In this document: positions 42,769 through 54,193 of the stretch, piece after piece | Layout of the letters: the number at the start of each line of letters is the position of its first letter | How positions within the stretch are numbered: position 1 is the first letter of the stretch | Assembly (NCBI GenBank): GCA_027494015.1 | Contig: JAOSJP010000002.1 | Location: forward strand, 62,001-126,000 | From: Anaerolineae bacterium | Lineage (GTDB): Bacteria; Chloroflexota; Anaerolineae; Aggregatilineales; Aggregatilineaceae | Direction of reading: 5' to 3' | Length of the DNA: 64,000 nucleotides | Made by a program: the position numbers and the translations under genes | The notes under the pieces: generated by a model | What the model was told of the DNA's origin: nothing | What the model saw: the letters and a program-made list of their open reading frames with translations, nothing else | The model's database searches: none

Positions 42769-43539
42769 TCAGGCCAGTCCTTTCGCTTCGATGGCGATAC
42801 GGACCAGGTCAACGAACGAGTCTTCCTGAAGGGACGCGCCGCCGACCAGCGCGCCGTCAATGTGCGGCTGGCTCATGAACTCGGCCATGTTGCCCGGCTT
42901 GACGCTGCCACCATACTGGATGCGCATGGCTTCGGCGTGCGCGTGGCCGTAAAGCTCGGCGAGGATGGCCCGGATCGAGCCGATGATGGCGTTGGCCTGC
43001 GCGCCAGACGCGCTCTTGCCGGTGCCGATGGCCCAGATCGGCTCGTAGGCGACGACGATGGTCGCCAGGGCCTCGGCAGGGATGCCGTCGAAGGCGGCGC
43101 GAATCTGGCGCCCGACGAACTGCTGCGTCTGGCCCGCCTCGTTGATGGCCAGGCTCTCGCCGACGGCGATGATCGGGTGCAGTCCGTGCGCCAGGGCAGC
43201 CCTGGCTTTCTTGTTGACCATCTCGTCGGTGACGCCCAGGTATTCGCGCGTCTCGGAGTGGCCGATGATCACGAACTTGACCAGGCCGGTGAGCATAGCG
43301 GGCGCGACCTGGCTGGTGTAGGCACCCTCTTCCTGCCAGTGTACGTCCTGCGCGCCGACGGCGATGTCGGTGCTGGCCAGCGCCGCCGCCACGCCGGGCA
43401 GGGCCACGTAGGGCGGGCAGACTACCCGCTCGGCGGCGGGGAGCGCGACCAGGCGATCCTTGATGGCGTTGACAAAGGCGACGGCTTCCTGGGGGGTCTT
43501 GTACATCTTCCAGTTGCCGGCGATGATGGGCTTGCGCAT
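42769..43539 (-). CDS. tpiA: Triosephosphate isomerase
   Basis: A 256-residue TIM. It interconverts dihydroxyacetone phosphate and glyceraldehyde-3-phosphate. Catalytic residues are visible: Lys in AGNWKMYKT, His in VIIGHSETREYL and Glu in VVAYEPIWAIGTGKSA; the phosphate loop is YGGSVKPGN and GALVGGASL. I chose ATG 43539 (AGGAGAG upstream). It is the last gene of the yvcK-gap-pgk-tpiA series; a MITE copy separates it from pgk. Confidence 0.97.
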   Translation of the reverse strand: MRKPIIAGNWKMYKTPQEAVAFVNAIKDRLVALPAAERVVCPPYVALPGVAAALASTDIAVGAQDVHWQEEGAYTSQVAPAMLTGLVKFVIIGHSETREYLGVTDEMVNKKARAALAHGLHPIIAVGESLAINEAGQTQQFVGRQIRAAFDGIPAEALATIVVAYEPIWAIGTGKSASGAQANAIIGSIRAILAELYGHAHAEAMRIQYGGSVKPGNMAEFMSQPHIDGALVGGASLQEDSFVDLVRIAIEAKGLA

Positions 43540-43690
43540 GAGGGAACTCTCCTGAAGTACAGCGACCGAAAACAGATGTGGCAACGTGAGTCAGGTGCGG
43601 ATTCGCGCACCAGGGCCAGGGAGGGCACTGTCCGCGCGTGCTTTCATTATAGTGCCCCTGCGAGGACTGCGCTTCCCTCAGCGTGCAGAG

Positions 43691-43864
43691 GGGTGCGTGC
43701 AAAGGTTGACAGCGACTTCGCTGGACGCAGAGCATTGACCTCACCCCCAGCTTCGCTGTGCTCTAATATATGAGGGGCGAGGTTTGTAGGGGAGGGTTTC
43801 AAAACCCTCCCCTACAAGGGCGCAGCAGAGCGACGCCCCTACCTGACAGGTTTTGCTCGCACCT
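43691..43864 (+). repeat. MITE-like element copy 3 with nested palindrome
   Basis: Starts GGGTGCGTGCAAAG (43691) and ends in a decayed TTTTGCTCGCACC (to 43864). Its second half is interrupted by a different hairpin: 16-bp perfect arms TTGTAGGGGAGGGTTT / AAACCCTCCCCTACAA (43784-43799 and 43802-43817, 2-nt loop). The hairpin seems to have replaced the usual centre. It fills the 405-nt gap between tpiA and pgk; no gene is seen there. Confidence 0.7.
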
Positions 43865-43944
43865 GGGCACAGCATTCTCAGAGGCACGGACAGCAACATC
43901 CGGCGGAGGCGTCCTCCGCCGGACTGCCCCGCAACACAGGCAGG

Positions 43945-45123
43945 TCAGCGGTCGTTGAGCGCCACAACGCCGGGCAGCACCTTGCCTTCGAGCAGCTCGA
44001 GACTGGCCCCGCCGCCGGTTGAGATGTGCGACATGCGCTCGGCCAGCCCCGCCTTGGCCACCGCCGCCGCCGAGTCGCCGCCGCCGATGATCGTCGTGGC
44101 GCTGGATTCGGCCAGCACTTCGGCGATGGCGTAAGTGCCTCTGGCGAAGTTGCTCATCTCGAAGACGCCCATCGGCCCGTTCCAGACGACCGTCCTGGCG
44201 TCCTTGAGCACGGCGCGAAACTGCTCGACGGCGCTGGGGCTGATGTCCAGGATGCGCCAGCCTTCGGGCACGCCAGCGGACGCCTTGATCACCCTGGTAG
44301 CCGCGTCGTTGTCGAAGGCGTCGGCGATCACCACCTCTTCAGGGAGCACCAGCTTCGCGCCGCCCTGCGCCAGCAGCGCCTTCGCTGTGTCGAGCGCCTC
44401 ATCTTCCACGAGCGAATCGCCGACGGCCCAGCCCTGGGCCTTGAAGAACGTGTTGGCCATGCCGCCGCCGATGAGCAGCGTATCGCACTTGGTCAGCAGC
44501 GACTCGATCACGCCGATCTTGTCCGACACTTTGGCCCCGCCCAGGATGGCGACGAAGGGTCGCTGCGCCTGTTCGATGGCGTTGACCAGGTATTCCAGCT
44601 CTTTCTCCATCAAGAAGCCGCTGACGGCGGGCAGGTAGCGCGCCACGCCCTCGGTGGAGGCATGGGCGCGGTGCGCCGAGCCGAAGGCATCGTTGACGTA
44701 GACATCGCCTAGCTCGGCGAGCTGCTGGGCGAAGGCCAGGTCGTTCTTCTTCTCTTCTTTGTGGAAGCGCGTGTTTTCCAGCAACAGCACGCCACCTTCG
44801 GGCAGGGCGGCAGCGGCCTTCCTGGCTGGCTCGCCAATGCAATCCTCGGCGAAAGCCACATCAACGCCCAGCAGCCCGGCCAGCACGGGGACGACTGGCT
44901 TGAGCGAGTAGGCCGGTTCTGGGGCGTCTTTGGGGCGGCCCAGGTGCGACATGAGCGCGATGTAACGCGGCTTCTGCTCCAGGATGTACTTGAGCGTGGG
45001 GATGGCTGCGCGCACGCGGGTGTCATCCGTCACGACGCCGTCCTTGATCGGCACGTTGAAGTCCACGCGGATGAGCACGCGCTTGCCGGCCAGATCAATA
45101 TCGCGGATGGTCTTCTTGTTCAT
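43945..45123 (-). CDS. pgk: Phosphoglycerate kinase
   Basis: A 392-residue PGK, converting 1,3-bisphosphoglycerate and ADP to 3-phosphoglycerate and ATP. It has [82 protein letters not shown] and the nucleotide loop [12 protein letters not shown]. Normal length. It lies downstream of gap with a gap of 94 nt. Confidence 0.97.
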   Translation of the reverse strand: MNKKTIRDIDLAGKRVLIRVDFNVPIKDGVVTDDTRVRAAIPTLKYILEQKPRYIALMSHLGRPKDAPEPAYSLKPVVPVLAGLLGVDVAFAEDCIGEPARKAAAALPEGGVLLLENTRFHKEEKKNDLAFAQQLAELGDVYVNDAFGSAHRAHASTEGVARYLPAVSGFLMEKELEYLVNAIEQAQRPFVAILGGAKVSDKIGVIESLLTKCDTLLIGGGMANTFFKAQGWAVGDSLVEDEALDTAKALLAQGGAKLVLPEEVVIADAFDNDAATRVIKASAGVPEGWRILDISPSAVEQFRAVLKDARTVVWNGPMGVFEMSNFARGTYAIAEVLAESSATTIIGGGDSAAAVAKAGLAERMSHISTGGGASLELLEGKVLPGVVALNDR

Positions 45124-45217
45124 GGGTGTGCAATCCTCCAGACAAAGTTGTGGGGGCAGGGCGCTGCGGCCCGTGCCCCCTACGTGGTCACATGAGGTTG
45201 GGCAAGACGCGCCCGAC

Positions 45218-46231
45218 CTAGAGCTTATCGGCCATTAGCTTAGCCAGGTCAGCAGTGCGCACCGAGTAGCCCCACTCGTTGTCGTACCAGGCCATGACCT
45301 TGACCATCGTGCCCTGGAAGACGCTGGTCGCGCCGGCGTCCACAATGCTGGAGCGGTCGTCACCCTTGAAGTCAATCGAGACGAGCGGCTCTTCCTCGAA
45401 GCCGAGGATGCCCTTCAGCGAACCCGCTGCCGCTTCCTTGAAGGCGGCGTGCAGCTCTTCCGTGCTGGTCTCTTTCTCGACATCGGCCACGAAGTCCACC
45501 AGCGACACCGTCGAGGTGGGGACGCGGACGGCCAGGCCGTCGAACTTGCCCTTCAGGTCGGGGATCACCAGAGCAACGGCTTTGGCCGCGCCGGTCGTGG
45601 TCGGGATCATGCTCATGGCTGCGGCGCGGGCGCGGCGCAGGTCCGAGTGAGGCAGGTCGAGAATCCGCTGGTCGTTGGTGTAGGCGTGAATGGTCGTCAT
45701 CAACGCGCGCTTGATGACGAACCTGTCGTGGACGACCTTCGCCGCCGGCGCCAGGCAGTTGGTGGTGCACGAGGCGTTGGAGACGATGTGGTGGTTGGCC
45801 GGGTCGTACATGGTGTCGTTGACGCCGAGGACCATCGTCAGGTGCACGGCACCCTTCGACGGGGCGGTGATGATCACCTTCTTCGCGCCGGCGTCAATGT
45901 GTGGCTGGCACTTTTCCAGGCTGCGGAAGACGCCCGTGCCCTCGATGACGATGTCCACACCGAGGTCGCCCCAGGGCAGCTTGCCGGGGTCTTTCTCGCT
46001 CAGGGCCTTGACGAGCTTGCCGTCAACCAGCAGGCCCCCGTCCACCACTTCCACCGTGCCGGGGAAGCGGCCATAGTTGGAGTCGTACTTGAGCAGGTGA
46101 GCCATGGTGGGCAGGTCGCCCAAATCATTGAACGCCGCGACCTCGAGGTCGTTCGGGTAACGCTCGTTGATAGCCTTGAGCACCTGGCGGCCAATGCGAC
46201 CGAAGCCGTTGATACCTACGCGAACAGTCAT
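45218..46231 (-). CDS. gap: Glyceraldehyde-3-phosphate dehydrogenase, type I
   Basis: A 337-residue NAD-dependent GAPDH. It has the NAD loop [12 protein letters not shown], the catalytic cysteine in [12 protein letters not shown], His in [11 protein letters not shown] and the C-terminal [16 protein letters not shown] chose ATG 46231, preceded by AAGGAGACACCC; a longer frame to 46261 is not needed. It stands between yvcK and pgk on the same strand. Confidence 0.97.
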   Translation of the reverse strand: MTVRVGINGFGRIGRQVLKAINERYPNDLEVAAFNDLGDLPTMAHLLKYDSNYGRFPGTVEVVDGGLLVDGKLVKALSEKDPGKLPWGDLGVDIVIEGTGVFRSLEKCQPHIDAGAKKVIITAPSKGAVHLTMVLGVNDTMYDPANHHIVSNASCTTNCLAPAAKVVHDRFVIKRALMTTIHAYTNDQRILDLPHSDLRRARAAAMSMIPTTTGAAKAVALVIPDLKGKFDGLAVRVPTSTVSLVDFVADVEKETSTEELHAAFKEAAAGSLKGILGFEEEPLVSIDFKGDDRSSIVDAGATSVFQGTMVKVMAWYDNEWGYSVRTADLAKLMADKL

Positions 46232-46290
46232 GGGTGTCTCCTTGTGATTATGACATGACACGAACTGATACGAGCCTTAGCTGCCCGCTC

Positions 46291-47658
46291 TCACGGGCTG
46301 TCGGATTGGTGGTTCTTGTGTGCGGCCCGGCGCTCAGGGGCGACTGGGCCGTTCCTGGAAGGCGCTATCTGGGTTGTGTTGTCGTAGACAGCCAGCAGCG
46401 CCTTAGCCAGCTTTGTTGGATCGTGCCGCCAGGGGCGGTCGCGGTCGGTCAGGTCAGCGACGTGCCACTGGTAGCGCGCATACAGCGCATCTGTTGGGAG
46501 CGGGGGAAGCACGTAGTGCGTGTGCTCGCCCGCGTTCTTGCTGGGGTACGAGTTATTGCTAAGCACTACGTCGAACACCCCACGCCCAACGTGTTTTTCC
46601 AGCGCCTCGACATGGTTGGTCACCGTGTACCCATCTGTCTCGCCGGGCTGCGTGGCGACGTTGCACACGTAGACACACAGCGCGCTGCTGGCCCGGACTG
46701 CTTCGGTGATGCCGCCGACCAGCAGCGTTGGCAGGATGCTGGTGTACAGACTACCAGGGCCGATCACGATCAGGTCAGCGGCCAGGATGGCCCGCACGGC
46801 TTCGGGAAAGGCGCGCACCTGATCCGGTGCCAGGAAGACGTGCTCGATATGCCCGCCTGCGCGCGAGATCTGTGATTCGCCTGCCACACGCCGGGGTGTG
46901 TCCTCGCCAGGGACGCGCACCTCTGCCCACAGGGTCACGTTGTCCTGGAGCGTTGCGGGCAGCACGCGCCCTTCGACGGCCAGCACCCGCTCGGTCAGAG
47001 CAACCGCTTTGTCCATGCCTCCGGCGATGTCCGCCAGGGCAGTCAGCAGCAGGTTGCCCAGGCTGTGCCCTTCCAGCCCGCCGTTGGCAAAGCGGTACTG
47101 GAACAGGTGCGTCATCAGGTCTTCGTCGTCGGCCAGGGCAGCGATATTGCTGCGCAGGTCACCGGGGGGCAGCACCCCCAGCTCGCGCCGCAACCGGCCA
47201 GAGCTGCCGCCGTCGTCGGCCACCGTCACAATGGCGGTGAGATTGCCGGTGTAGGCTTTCATGCCGCGCAACACGCTCGGCAGACCGGTTCCCCCGCCGA
47301 TGGCGACCACCTTCAACCCGCGTCCGCGCCGCTGATGAGCGACCATGACATCAATGAGTGACTCGCGGCGACGATAGGTGAACGGCGCGAGGATGGAGCG
47401 ATTCAGTTGGAAAACTGCGATGCCTGCTGCGCCCAGACCCACTACCGCAGAGACCAGCACGCGCGCCCAGGGGGGCAGAAAACGCAGCGTGGCTAGGTAC
47501 AGCAGGCCCGGCAGGTCACCGGCGCGATACAGAGTGACGATCACCTGCGCCAACCCCACCGCCAGCACGGTGATGCCAAACAGCAGCACCACCAACCAGC
47601 GCTTTACGCGCAAGCCAGGGGTCAGCCACTTGACGATGGCCTGCTGCGTTCGTCGCAT
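46291..47658 (-). CDS. yvcK: YvcK/GluC-type gluconeogenesis factor
   Basis: A 455-residue YvcK. An N-terminal extension with two transmembrane segments (about 18-40 and 60-85) precedes the CofD-like core (from about 112): [74 protein letters not shown] and [13 protein letters not shown]. Soluble homologues bind UDP-sugars and are needed for cell-wall supply under gluconeogenic growth. The placement directly upstream of gap-pgk-tpiA fits that link. It is paralogous to cofD at 17725. Confidence 0.92.
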   Translation of the reverse strand: MRRTQQAIVKWLTPGLRVKRWLVVLLFGITVLAVGLAQVIVTLYRAGDLPGLLYLATLRFLPPWARVLVSAVVGLGAAGIAVFQLNRSILAPFTYRRRESLIDVMVAHQRRGRGLKVVAIGGGTGLPSVLRGMKAYTGNLTAIVTVADDGGSSGRLRRELGVLPPGDLRSNIAALADDEDLMTHLFQYRFANGGLEGHSLGNLLLTALADIAGGMDKAVALTERVLAVEGRVLPATLQDNVTLWAEVRVPGEDTPRRVAGESQISRAGGHIEHVFLAPDQVRAFPEAVRAILAADLIVIGPGSLYTSILPTLLVGGITEAVRASSALCVYVCNVATQPGETDGYTVTNHVEALEKHVGRGVFDVVLSNNSYPSKNAGEHTHYVLPPLPTDALYARYQWHVADLTDRDRPWRHDPTKLAKALLAVYDNTTQIAPSRNGPVAPERRAAHKNHQSDSP

Positions 47659-47874
47659 GGCAGTGCTTCACCCCACCTAAGCTGGCGTCGCCCGGCAGCC
47701 GAAGCTGCGTCAGACCTCACGATCCGGGGGCGGATTCTAGCCCGAATACTCCCTTTCTACAATATCATTGCGCACGGGTTTTGCCGTCAACGATCACTTT
47801 GCCAGGCGGCGCGGGCGTGTTACAACTAGCGCCTGATGGTCGCACGAGGCTTCTGCGAGAGGGAGTGGTGGACA

Positions 47875-49089
47875 ATGGCGAACTTCGATCTGACACGCCG
47901 CCTGACACTGGACAAAGGTGGCAAGATACTGCTGCTGGTCATGGACGGTCTGGGCGGGCTTCCGCGCGGGCAAGGCGGCCCCACAGAGCTGGAAGCCGCG
48001 CATACGCCGAACATGGACCGGCTGGCCCGCGAGGGCAGCCTGGGCCTGACGATTCCGGTGGCACGGGGCATCGCGCCCGGCAGCGGCCCGGCGCACCTGG
48101 CGCTGTTCGGCTATGACCCGCTGGTCTACGAGATCGGGCGCGGCGTGCTGGAGGCGACGGGGATCGGCCTGGAAGTGAAGCCGGGCGACGTGGCCATTCG
48201 CGGCAACTTCTGCACGGTGGACGAGAACGGCCTGATCACCGACCGGCGCGCCGGGCGTATCCCCACCGAAGAGAGCGCTAAGCGCGTGGAAATCCTGCGC
48301 CAGATTGAGGTGCCCGGCGTTGAGTTCGACGTGCGGGTGGGGCAGGACTACCGGTTCGCGATAGTCATGCGCGGCGAGGGCTTGAACGGGGCTATCGCCG
48401 ACACCGACCCGCAGCAGACCGGCGTCGCGCCGCTGCCCGCGCGGGCGCTGGCTCCAGCGGCGGAGAAGACCGCTGCGCTGGTCAACCAATGGCTGGCCGA
48501 AGCCGCCAAACGGCTGAAGGGACACGAGCCGGCCAACATGTGCACGCTGCGCGGCTTCGCCAGCGAGCCTGGATTGCCCCAGTATAGCGATGTGTACAAA
48601 CTGAAGGCGGCGTGCGTGGCCGTCTACCCGATGTACAAGGGCGTGGCCAGCCTGGTGGGCATGGACGTGATCCAGACCTCCTCGCACGACTCGACGCAGG
48701 ATGAGTTCGATCACGTAGCCCGCGTGTGGGACGAATACGACTTCATCTTCTGCCACATCAAATACACGGACAGCCGGGGCGAGGACGGCGACTTCGACGC
48801 CAAAGTGAAGGTCATCGAGGGCGTGGACGCAGCCCTGCCGACTCTGCTCGATCTGAACCCGGACGTGCTGATCATCACCGGCGATCACTCCACGCCAGCG
48901 ACATACCGCGCCCACTCATGGCACCCGGTGCCAACGCTGCTGTGGGCGCCGGCCACGCACATGACCGACCGGGCGCAGGCCTTCGGCGAGCGCGAGTGCC
49001 TGATCGGCGCGCTGGGCCAGTTCCCGGCGGCAGACCTGATGCCCCTGGCCCTGGCGCACGCCAAGCGGTTGCAGAAGTACGGGGCTTGA
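47875..49089 (+). CDS. apgM: Cofactor-independent phosphoglycerate mutase, archaeal type
   Basis: A 404-residue ApgM in the alkaline phosphatase superfamily, converting 3-phosphoglycerate to 2-phosphoglycerate. It has LLLVMDGLGGLPRG (metal Asp), HTPNMDRLAREGSLG, GPAHLALFGYDP with the catalytic region, HIKYTDSRGEDGD and ITGDHSTPATYRAHSWHPVP (metal Asp/His). ATG 47875 follows GAGAGGGAG; an upstream frame start at 47836 is less likely. Divergent from yvcK, it adds the next glycolytic step to the cluster. Confidence 0.94.
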   Translation: MANFDLTRRLTLDKGGKILLLVMDGLGGLPRGQGGPTELEAAHTPNMDRLAREGSLGLTIPVARGIAPGSGPAHLALFGYDPLVYEIGRGVLEATGIGLEVKPGDVAIRGNFCTVDENGLITDRRAGRIPTEESAKRVEILRQIEVPGVEFDVRVGQDYRFAIVMRGEGLNGAIADTDPQQTGVAPLPARALAPAAEKTAALVNQWLAEAAKRLKGHEPANMCTLRGFASEPGLPQYSDVYKLKAACVAVYPMYKGVASLVGMDVIQTSSHDSTQDEFDHVARVWDEYDFIFCHIKYTDSRGEDGDFDAKVKVIEGVDAALPTLLDLNPDVLIITGDHSTPATYRAHSWHPVPTLLWAPATHMTDRAQAFGERECLIGALGQFPAADLMPLALAHAKRLQKYGA

Positions 49090-49427
<338 letters not shown>

Positions 49428-49501
49428 AGAATTCGTGCGGGAAGACAGCGCAGGCAAAGCGGCTTCAGCGGGATGGGACCGCCAGGTCTCGTCCCGTTTC
49501 G

Positions 49502-50243
49502 TCATGGCGCCGCGCTCGTCCGGCGCTCCATGCGCCAGGCGACGAGCATGGCCAGCAGGCTGGCGCTGACGGTGAGGAAGGCGACGGTCAGCGCGGCGTC
49601 GAACCAGAACTGCTCCGGGAAGAGCCGGATCAGCGTGTCGCTGGTGCGGAAGACCCAGGTGTCCCCCTCGAAGAACAGCGCGTGGAAGCTGTCGAAGAAG
49701 AGATCCCAACTGGCGACGACCAGCACTCCCAGGACGATAATCAGCGCGATGGTGATCAGGCCCCCGTCGCCCAGCGCGCGCCACAGTGCCCGCCGCGTGG
49801 CCCTGCGCCGCGCCAGCAGCAGGGTGCTCGCGCCCGCCGCGACGAGCAGCGCCCGCTGCACCTGGAAGGCGGCGCGCGCCACGATTTTGACATCGGCCAT
49901 GTGCTGTAGCTCCCGCTCGTTGAAAAGGGGGCTGCCGTCGGAGAAGGTGAGATCGCCCAGGTAGCTGATGCCGGCGTCGTTGTGCAGGTAGCGCACGGCG
50001 AAAGGGGCGTAGTGCAGGCGTCTCGTCGCGGCTGAAGCCGTAGCGGTCGGCGGGGAAGCCGGGGCGGTGATACTCGATCTGCACGAACCACCCGGTCATG
50101 ACCAGGCGGACGCTGGTCAGGACGAGCAGCGGCGGCAGGGCCAGCGTCAGCAGCAGGCGCAGTGCCAGCGCGTTCCAGGGCAGGGGGCTGATGATGGTCG
50201 GCGGCGCGATGTCTGCGGGCACGCTACCCTCCGGCACGGTCAA
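49502..50243 (-). CDS. DUF1461/TIGR01906-type membrane protein, frameshifted
   Basis: The reading begins at TTG 50243, overlapping the preceding stop (or at GTG 50237). It gives an N-terminal transmembrane segment and the loop FVQIEYHRPGFPADRYGFSRDE. Near 50019-50025 the frame shifts, and another frame carries LHYAPFAVRYLHNDAGISYLGDL, three more transmembrane segments and the stop at 49502. One surplus base (or two missing) explains it; restored length is about 246 residues. Pattern and topology match the DUF1461 family of four-helix integral membrane proteins of unknown function. Confidence 0.7.
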
Positions 50244-51829
50244 TTCGCCAGCTCGTCAATGCCGCCGCCGAGCAGGAACTCGACGACCATCGAGTCCACC
50301 AGCATCTCGACGGGCGCGCGATCGTCGGTGAAGCGCATGTCTGAGACGACGGTGGGCACCAGCGCGTTCCAGGCGTCGCCCAGCACTTCGCGCAGGACGG
50401 GGTGCGCGTCTGGCGGCAGCGCGGCAATGTTGGCGATCAGATTCTCGGCGTGTGTGGGCTGGCGCGTGGCGACCAGGATGGTGTTGTAGGCATCCGGCAC
50501 GTCCAGTGCGTGCACGGTGGGGAACACGTCCAGCAGCGTGCGCGTCATCGCCTCGACCAGGCGGCGGTCGGACTGCGTGCGCCCAACGTTGATGATCAGC
50601 ACGCCGTCCTCTGCCAGGTGATCGCGCACTTCCTGGAAGAACTCGACGGTGGTCAGGTGCCAGGGCACGTAAGGGACGCGGTAGGCGTCCACGCCGATCA
50701 TGGTGTAGCCGTCACCGAGGCGGGCCAGGCCGAAGCGCCCGTCCGCGACGATGACGTTGAGGTTGGGCATGGTCATGCCCATCGTGCGCCGCCCCGCCTC
50801 GACAATGCCCGGATCGATCTCAATGCCGTCCATAGGCAGGCCCGGATAGACGGTCTCGTGCTGGCGGGCGATGGTCCCGGCGGCCAGGCCGATGATCGCC
50901 ACGCGCTCGACGCGGTCCGGCGTGAAGGGCGGGGCGTTGAAATAGGGGCCGGCCAGGAAGAAGCCCCACGTGCGGCGGAAGTAGACCTGGCTGGGGTGCC
51001 ACTGCGAGTGGATGCCCTGGCCCTCGTTGAGCAGCAGGTAGCGGGTGCCGTCCTCGTCCTCCACGACCTGAACCAGGTTGTAGGCGGATTCGTCTTCGTA
51101 GAGCAGAGTCATGCCAGAGGGCGGCGGGCGCAGCGGCCCGCGCAGGGCGATCACGGCCAGGACGAGCAGCAGGGCGGGCATCCACAGCAGCTTGAGGGCG
51201 GCGCGGCGGTCCTGCATGGCCAGCCCGATCAGTCCAACGGTCATCAGCAGCCCGGCGAACACCAGAAAGGTGCGCGCGGTGCCGATCTGCGGGATGAGCA
51301 GCAGCACGGGAGTGAAATTGCCGATGATGCTGCCCAGCGTGGAGATGGCGTACATCTGCCCGGCGGTGCGACCTGCGTCGCTGACGGTGGATAGGGCCAG
51401 GCGCAGGGCGAAAGGCGAGGTGAAGCCCAGCAGCGTCACCGGCACGGCGAAGAGCACCAGTACGCTGATGAACGAGCCGACCGTCACGGCGGCGTCGAAG
51501 TCCTGCACCGCTCCGGCGGCCAGGCGCAGCACGGGGTGCGCCGCCAGCGGGATCAGCCCGGAGAAGAAGGCCGCCCAGGTGAGCAGGGTGTAGAACATGG
51601 TGAAGGTCGGCCAGCGGTCGGCGACGCGCCCGCCGATGAAGTAGCCGGCGGTGAGGTAGACCAGGATGAGGCCGATGATGTTGGCCCAGACGACGTTGCT
51701 GGTGCCGAAGATGCTCCCCAGCAGGCGCGCCGCCGAAATCTCGACGGCCAGGGTCGTCACGCCGCCCATGAACACTGCCAGGTACAGGAAGCGGCGCTGT
51801 CGCCGCGCGTCGGGACCGCGTTCGCTCAC
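50240..51829 (-). CDS. Membrane protein fused to spermidine-synthase-like domain
   Basis: A 529-residue protein. Residues 1-225 form seven or eight transmembrane helices of the type found in fused spermidine synthases (FMGGVTTLAVEISAARLLG, ANIIGLILVYLTAGYFIGGR). Residues about 240-500 are a Rossmann methyltransferase-like aminopropyltransferase domain (NLVQVVEDEDGTRYLLLNEG, VAIIGLAAGTIARQ, MDGIEIDPGIVEAGR, VIVADGRFGLA). The usual GGGDG loop is changed to GLAAGT, so classic polyamine synthesis is doubtful. Its stop overlaps the start of the DUF1461 gene. Confidence 0.85.
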   Translation of the reverse strand: MSERGPDARRQRRFLYLAVFMGGVTTLAVEISAARLLGSIFGTSNVVWANIIGLILVYLTAGYFIGGRVADRWPTFTMFYTLLTWAAFFSGLIPLAAHPVLRLAAGAVQDFDAAVTVGSFISVLVLFAVPVTLLGFTSPFALRLALSTVSDAGRTAGQMYAISTLGSIIGNFTPVLLLIPQIGTARTFLVFAGLLMTVGLIGLAMQDRRAALKLLWMPALLLVLAVIALRGPLRPPPSGMTLLYEDESAYNLVQVVEDEDGTRYLLLNEGQGIHSQWHPSQVYFRRTWGFFLAGPYFNAPPFTPDRVERVAIIGLAAGTIARQHETVYPGLPMDGIEIDPGIVEAGRRTMGMTMPNLNVIVADGRFGLARLGDGYTMIGVDAYRVPYVPWHLTTVEFFQEVRDHLAEDGVLIINVGRTQSDRRLVEAMTRTLLDVFPTVHALDVPDAYNTILVATRQPTHAENLIANIAALPPDAHPVLREVLGDAWNALVPTVVSDMRFTDDRAPVEMLVDSMVVEFLLGGGIDELAN

Positions 51830-51855
51830 AGGCTCATCCCTTGCTGCAAAGCCGC

Positions 51856-53112
51856 TCAGACCGCTGGCGCGCGTAGCCCGCCGCGATAGCTGAGCGCCCC
51901 GGTGAGATCGTCATCCTGGCGGACGGTGTAGACAATCAGGCCAGCGGCTTCGGCCATGCGCTGCAGCTCGTGGATGCGCGATACGGGCGCGCCGAAGCTG
52001 TGCGCGTCCAGCATCACGGCGATGATGCGCGTGCCGCGCCGGGCCAACGTGTGCGCGGCGGCGATCCACCGCTCGTCCTGGGCGGCGGTGACCAGCACGG
52101 CGGTCGTGCCGCGACTCAGGTGCACGGTCTCCAGCGAGAGCATCTGCGCCAGCGAGAGTTCCGTCGCGCTGCGCGCCGTCGCCAGGATTTCCAGGATGCG
52201 CGTGAGCTGGCGCGGGCCGCGATCGGGCTGCACGATGTCACGGTAGAGGCCGTAGGTGACGAAGCCGAGCGCGCGCCCCTTGCCGACGAAGTACTGGGCC
52301 AGCGATGCAGCAATCGTCACGCCGTACTCCTCCGTCGAAGGCGGCAGGCGGGTGAGCGGTGCGTAAAGGCTTGCCCCGTTCGGGCGCTCCACCAGCGAGG
52401 CGCGCGACAGATCGAGAAAGATCCACACATCGGCCAGCGGGTCTAGCTCGAACTCCTTGACCATCGTCCGCTCGCGGCGGGCCGTGCTGCGCCAGTGAAT
52501 GCGGTTGTAGCTGTCGCCGGGCTGGTAGTCGCGCACGCCCGCCGCGTTCGTCGTGATGAAGTGGGCGCGGCGGCGCACGGCCTCCCCGCCGGAGAGCGGG
52601 CCGACCGGCGCGGCGAAGCTGTGAATGGGCACGGTCGGCGGGTAGACGATGATCGAGGACTGCGCCGGGAACTTGCGCGGGAACTGGAACAGTCCGAACG
52701 GGTCGCCGCTGAGCACTGTCAGCGGCCCCAGGATGAACTCCCCGCGCCGCGTGCAGATGGTGCGTGCCTCCCAGCCGAAGCGCCCGCGTGGTAACAGCGT
52801 AGGCACGACATGGCTGGCGTTGTGGCCGGGCAGGGTGGAGTGGTCGCGAATCTCCAGCCAGAGCTTGGGCAGCAGCGCCGTATTGCGCACGCGGAATGTC
52901 TCGTCGAGCGAGTGCCCGACCTGCGCGCGGCGGGCGTGGGTGTGGCGGGCGATGCTCAGCCAGTTGACGGCAGCCCATGACCACAGGAACGAGCCGGTCA
53001 GCACCGCGCCCAGAGCATAGGACAGGCTGAAGAAGAACGCACGCCCGCTCAGCGCCCCGGAGACCAGGCTGAAGATGAGCAGGATGTAAAACGCATTGCG
53101 GCGGTTCTGCAT
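51856..53112 (-). CDS. DUF58 domain protein
   Basis: A 418-residue membrane-anchored DUF58 protein: two N-terminal transmembrane helices (about 8-50), a beta-sandwich region (NTALLPKLWLEIRDHS, TRRGEFILGPLTVLSGDPFGLF) and the DUF58 hallmark GVRDYQPGDSYNRIHWRSTARR at about 190-215. A VWA-like C-terminal domain (DVWIFLDLSRASL) follows. Such proteins pair with MoxR ATPases, and one is coded 20 nt upstream. They are thought to take part in assembly or maturation of periplasmic complexes. Confidence 0.9.
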   Translation of the reverse strand: MQNRRNAFYILLIFSLVSGALSGRAFFFSLSYALGAVLTGSFLWSWAAVNWLSIARHTHARRAQVGHSLDETFRVRNTALLPKLWLEIRDHSTLPGHNASHVVPTLLPRGRFGWEARTICTRRGEFILGPLTVLSGDPFGLFQFPRKFPAQSSIIVYPPTVPIHSFAAPVGPLSGGEAVRRRAHFITTNAAGVRDYQPGDSYNRIHWRSTARRERTMVKEFELDPLADVWIFLDLSRASLVERPNGASLYAPLTRLPPSTEEYGVTIAASLAQYFVGKGRALGFVTYGLYRDIVQPDRGPRQLTRILEILATARSATELSLAQMLSLETVHLSRGTTAVLVTAAQDERWIAAAHTLARRGTRIIAVMLDAHSFGAPVSRIHELQRMAEAAGLIVYTVRQDDDLTGALSYRGGLRAPAV

Positions 53113-53132
53113 GAGTCGCCCTCCGGCGAGGG

Positions 53133-54089
<957 letters not shown>

Positions 54090-54193
54090 CAGGAGATGTA
54101 GCCTTTGTGGTTGAGCGGGCGGGAACAGGGCAGATTATAGCGCAGCGCGCCGACCGTTGGAAAGAACGGCTGCCCGACGGTCGGGCGGCGGCC

